Of a stretch of DNA of 36,708 bases, positions 34,819 to 36,708 are shown piece after piece. The notes under the pieces were generated by a model, which worked only from the letters and a program-made list of their open reading frames with translations, ran no database searches and was not told the origin of the DNA. The DNA is from Saprospiraceae bacterium (GTDB lineage: Bacteria > Bacteroidota > Bacteroidia > Chitinophagales > Saprospiraceae): positions 1-36,708 of the forward strand of contig JAGNSQ010000019.1 in NCBI GenBank assembly GCA_017987975.1, read 5' to 3'. Position numbers and translations under genes: made by a program. Position 1 is the first letter of the stretch, and the number at the start of each line of letters is the position of its first letter.

Positions 34819-36708
34819 TTATTTCAAAACAGTCACATCACCTGAGAACACTTCCAGATCACCTGATCCTTTAGCTTCGTATTCGAGTTCAACCACCCAG
34901 GTATATACACCAGGTACCACTTCTCTACCATTAAAAGTACCATCCCAGCCAAAGGCAGGATCGTTGGCAGGGAAGTCGGCCCTTGAATACATTAGATTGC
35001 CCCATCTGTCATAGATCTTCATTTCGTTGATCCATGCCACACTTGAGCTTTCTACGTAGAATGTTTTATTTTCTCCGGGATTACCTGATTGCAGGATGTT
35101 GGAGAATACTACGTTTCTGGCTTTGAGCAGGTTGATGATTTTACAATCTTCGGCCTCACAACCATTTTGGTCAACCACTCTTGCACACACGGTAGTACTT
35201 ACCTGTGGCGTCAGGTTAAACTCAACGCAGTTTTCTACCGGTTGGTCACAGATAATGCGAACCCCTGATGTATCAGTGGCTGTCCATTGAATGGTCTGAA
35301 CTCCAGCGGGAATTTGGCCTGTCAAAGAAAGTGGTACAGATTCTCCGAGAGTAATGATAACATCATCTCCCAAATTTATGCTGAATGGACCAGGCTCGTT
35401 GATTTTCACTGGCTCAAGGAAGGTACAACCGCTGGCGTCTTTTATGACCATGTTGTAGTTGCCTCCACTCAAATTGTTAAAGTTGGGTGATGACTGGAAG
35501 GTTGCGCCTCCATCTTTAGAATATTGAAGTGGTGCTTTGCCTCCCGTTACTCCTATAAAGCCTATTGCGCCATCTTTGGCGTTGAAACAAGACACATCTT
35601 CAACATTGAGTTGAGCTGTTGGTTTGTTTGGATCAACGGTTATGATTACATCATCGGTAGCGAAACAACCAGTAATGGTATTGGTAACTTTGATGGTAAA
35701 CTTACCTCCAAAATTTACTTTAGAAGTAGCTTTGTCAGCATTTGGCACAGGCAATCCTCCGTCATGGGTCCATTCGTAGGTAACATTTGGTTGGTTGTCT
35801 GTTGGATCTCCTATTGTAACTTCCGCTACGGTACAACTAATTGTATCCGGATTTCCAGCCTGTGCTGTTGGAGCACTGACTACATTGATGGTAACTACTT
35901 GTTTTACATCCGGACAAGGAGCCTGATTACTAAACGAGTATTCAAACTGGTAAGTTGAAGCAGCCTGACCAGTAGTGTTAAATGTTCCGGCACTTGCATT
36001 GAAGGCATTACCTGTTGAAGGTTTAGAAGAAACCTCTTTCCATGTACCACCTGCATCTTCACCGGTCAATAAGTTGGCCAATGAAATGGTTTCAGGGTCA
36101 TTGCTACAAACTTCATCCGCAGCAGGAGTACCCGCTACTTTTGATTTAACTACAGTAAGTGTGCGGTCTACTCTGTCTGGACATCCTGGAGTTGGTGTAT
36201 TGACTACATAGGTCAGGGTATAGTTGCCTGAGGCCAAAGCAGCAATATTGGCTACATTGTTTGTTATTGAAACGGTAGCTGACTCCCATCTACCCGGATT
36301 AGCAGGATCATCGTATTGTGGAGACAATGCGATAGAGCCATCTGAGGTACAAGCATCGGCAGGATCTCCAGGTCTAATTGGTGGGCAGGTACAATCTATT
36401 ACCTCAATTTCGATGGTGTATAGTTTATCTACACAAGGTGCTGCATTGTCAACAGTATACGTAAAGGTATAAAATTGACCGATGGTTGCATTGGAAAAGT
36501 TAATTGCAATGGGTGGGTTGCTAAACACAACCGGTGCATTATCCGTATTAGACCATGTACCCCCTACATATCCACTTGTAATCAGATCTCTGAAATCAAG
36601 GATGTTGTCGTCATTTCCTTTATCAACGGTACACACGGTTTCGGATGCTTTCAATACGGCAACCTTTTCATTGACAATGTCCAGGATAACCATGCTGGAC
36701 TTATCACA
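34819..36708 (-). CDS. SprB-repeat surface protein with type B T9SS sorting domain (5' truncated by window edge)
   Basis: The reading frame is open through the window end on the minus strand (codons for Cys-Asp-Lys-Ser-Ser precede the Met at 36693), so the first 630 residues seen are the C-terminal part of a larger protein. Two diverged ~90-residue modules (ETVCTVDKGNDDN..., and DEVCSNDPETISLANLLTG...) share an ETVC/DEVC start, a GGTW motif and an APC motif near the end. Then come an Ig/PKD-like domain (DTISCTVAEVTIGDPTDN) and an SprB-type repeat (SCFNAKDGAIGFIGVTGGKAPLQYS, SGGNYNMVIKDASGC). The last ~85 residues are the CHU_C domain (YDRWGNLMYSRADFP, GWDGTFNG, GVYTWVVEL, SGDVTVLK). Surface adhesion or gliding-related function is inferred. 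Confidence 0.88.
   Translation of the reverse strand, partial: CDKSSMVILDIVNEKVAVLKASETVCTVDKGNDDNILDFRDLITSGYVGGTWSNTDNAPVVFSNPPIAINFSNATIGQFYTFTYTVDNAAPCVDKLYTIEIEVIDCTCPPIRPGDPADACTSDGSIALSPQYDDPANPGRWESATVSITNNVANIAALASGNYTLTYVVNTPTPGCPDRVDRTLTVVKSKVAGTPAADEVCSNDPETISLANLLTGEDAGGTWKEVSSKPSTGNAFNASAGTFNTTGQAASTYQFEYSFSNQAPCPDVKQVVTINVVSAPTAQAGNPDTISCTVAEVTIGDPTDNQPNVTYEWTHDGGLPVPNADKATSKVNFGGKFTIKVTNTITGCFATDDVIITVDPNKPTAQLNVEDVSCFNAKDGAIGFIGVTGGKAPLQYSKDGGATFQSSPNFNNLSGGNYNMVIKDASGCTFLEPVKINEPGPFSINLGDDVIITLGESVPLSLTGQIPAGVQTIQWTATDTSGVRIICDQPVENCVEFNLTPQVSTTVCARVVDQNGCEAEDCKIINLLKARNVVFSNILQSGNPGENKTFYVESSSVAWINEMKIYDRWGNLMYSRADFPANDPAFGWDGTFNGREVVPGVYTWVVELEYEAKGSGDLEVFSGDVTVLK

Noticed and set aside
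35524..35958. 144-codon plus-strand open frame
   Set aside because: It is antisense to the SprB-repeat surface protein and its sequence is low in normal protein features; it is a shadow of the Thr/Gly-rich coding strand.

Overview
The window is about 36.7 kb of chromosome, roughly 40% GC by eye, from a member of the Bacteroidota. A Saprospiria- or Chitinophagia-like lineage is my best guess, but placement below phylum is inference. The evidence for the phylum is: two large secreted proteins ending in the gliding-motility-type (type B) C-terminal sorting domain of the type IX secretion system; a TonB-dependent receptor with an N-terminal carboxypeptidase-like regulatory domain; an extended NusB; and many -7 promoter boxes of the Bacteroidota form TAnnTTTG.

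Layout. 1-5051: secreted and surface proteins (a 5'-truncated gene with a clear terminator, a small barrel-like protein, and a 1200-residue adhesin-like protein with thirteen ~41-residue Cys-pair repeats). 5073-8358: TrhA/hemolysin III on the minus strand, a rhodanese plus heavy-metal-binding pair, then FKBP isomerase, trmD and a conserved unknown gene. 8477-12290 (minus strand): 3-hydroxyacyl-CoA dehydrogenase with a glycosyltransferase, then a RibB whose GTP cyclohydrolase II half has lost its zinc cysteines, followed by yajC. 12398-14700: MoxR AAA ATPase and its DUF58 partner. 14704-18011 (minus strand): CtlX-like amidinohydrolase with an esterase, and nusB with a secreted unknown. 18177-20878: a sarcosine-oxidase-like flavoenzyme, converging with a serine hydrolase/SUI1 pair. 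21150-24723: YfgM-like TPR protein, ribH, rplU-rpmA, a THUMP RNA methyltransferase and a small secreted protein. 24728-27924 (minus strand): rpe and the TonB-dependent receptor. 28107-30261: pyrG and a SpoU-family methyltransferase. 30384-34739: a tight four-gene unit (unknown protein, TPR-AAA protein with a natural Walker B Glu-to-Gln change, MATE transporter, CvfB-like S1 protein), bounded by a -7 box and a strong terminator. 34819-36708: C-terminal part of a second type IX-secreted SprB-repeat protein, open at the window edge.

Most of the window is ordinary housekeeping and envelope content. The least explained parts are the 30384-32545 gene pair with its substituted ATPase and the RibB with a dead-looking second domain. 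I saw no rRNA, tRNA, CRISPR array, transposase or prophage gene. No stretch over 300 bases lacks a gene. The largest gaps (1180-1448, 9971-10218, 20879-21149) hold only possible regulatory elements.
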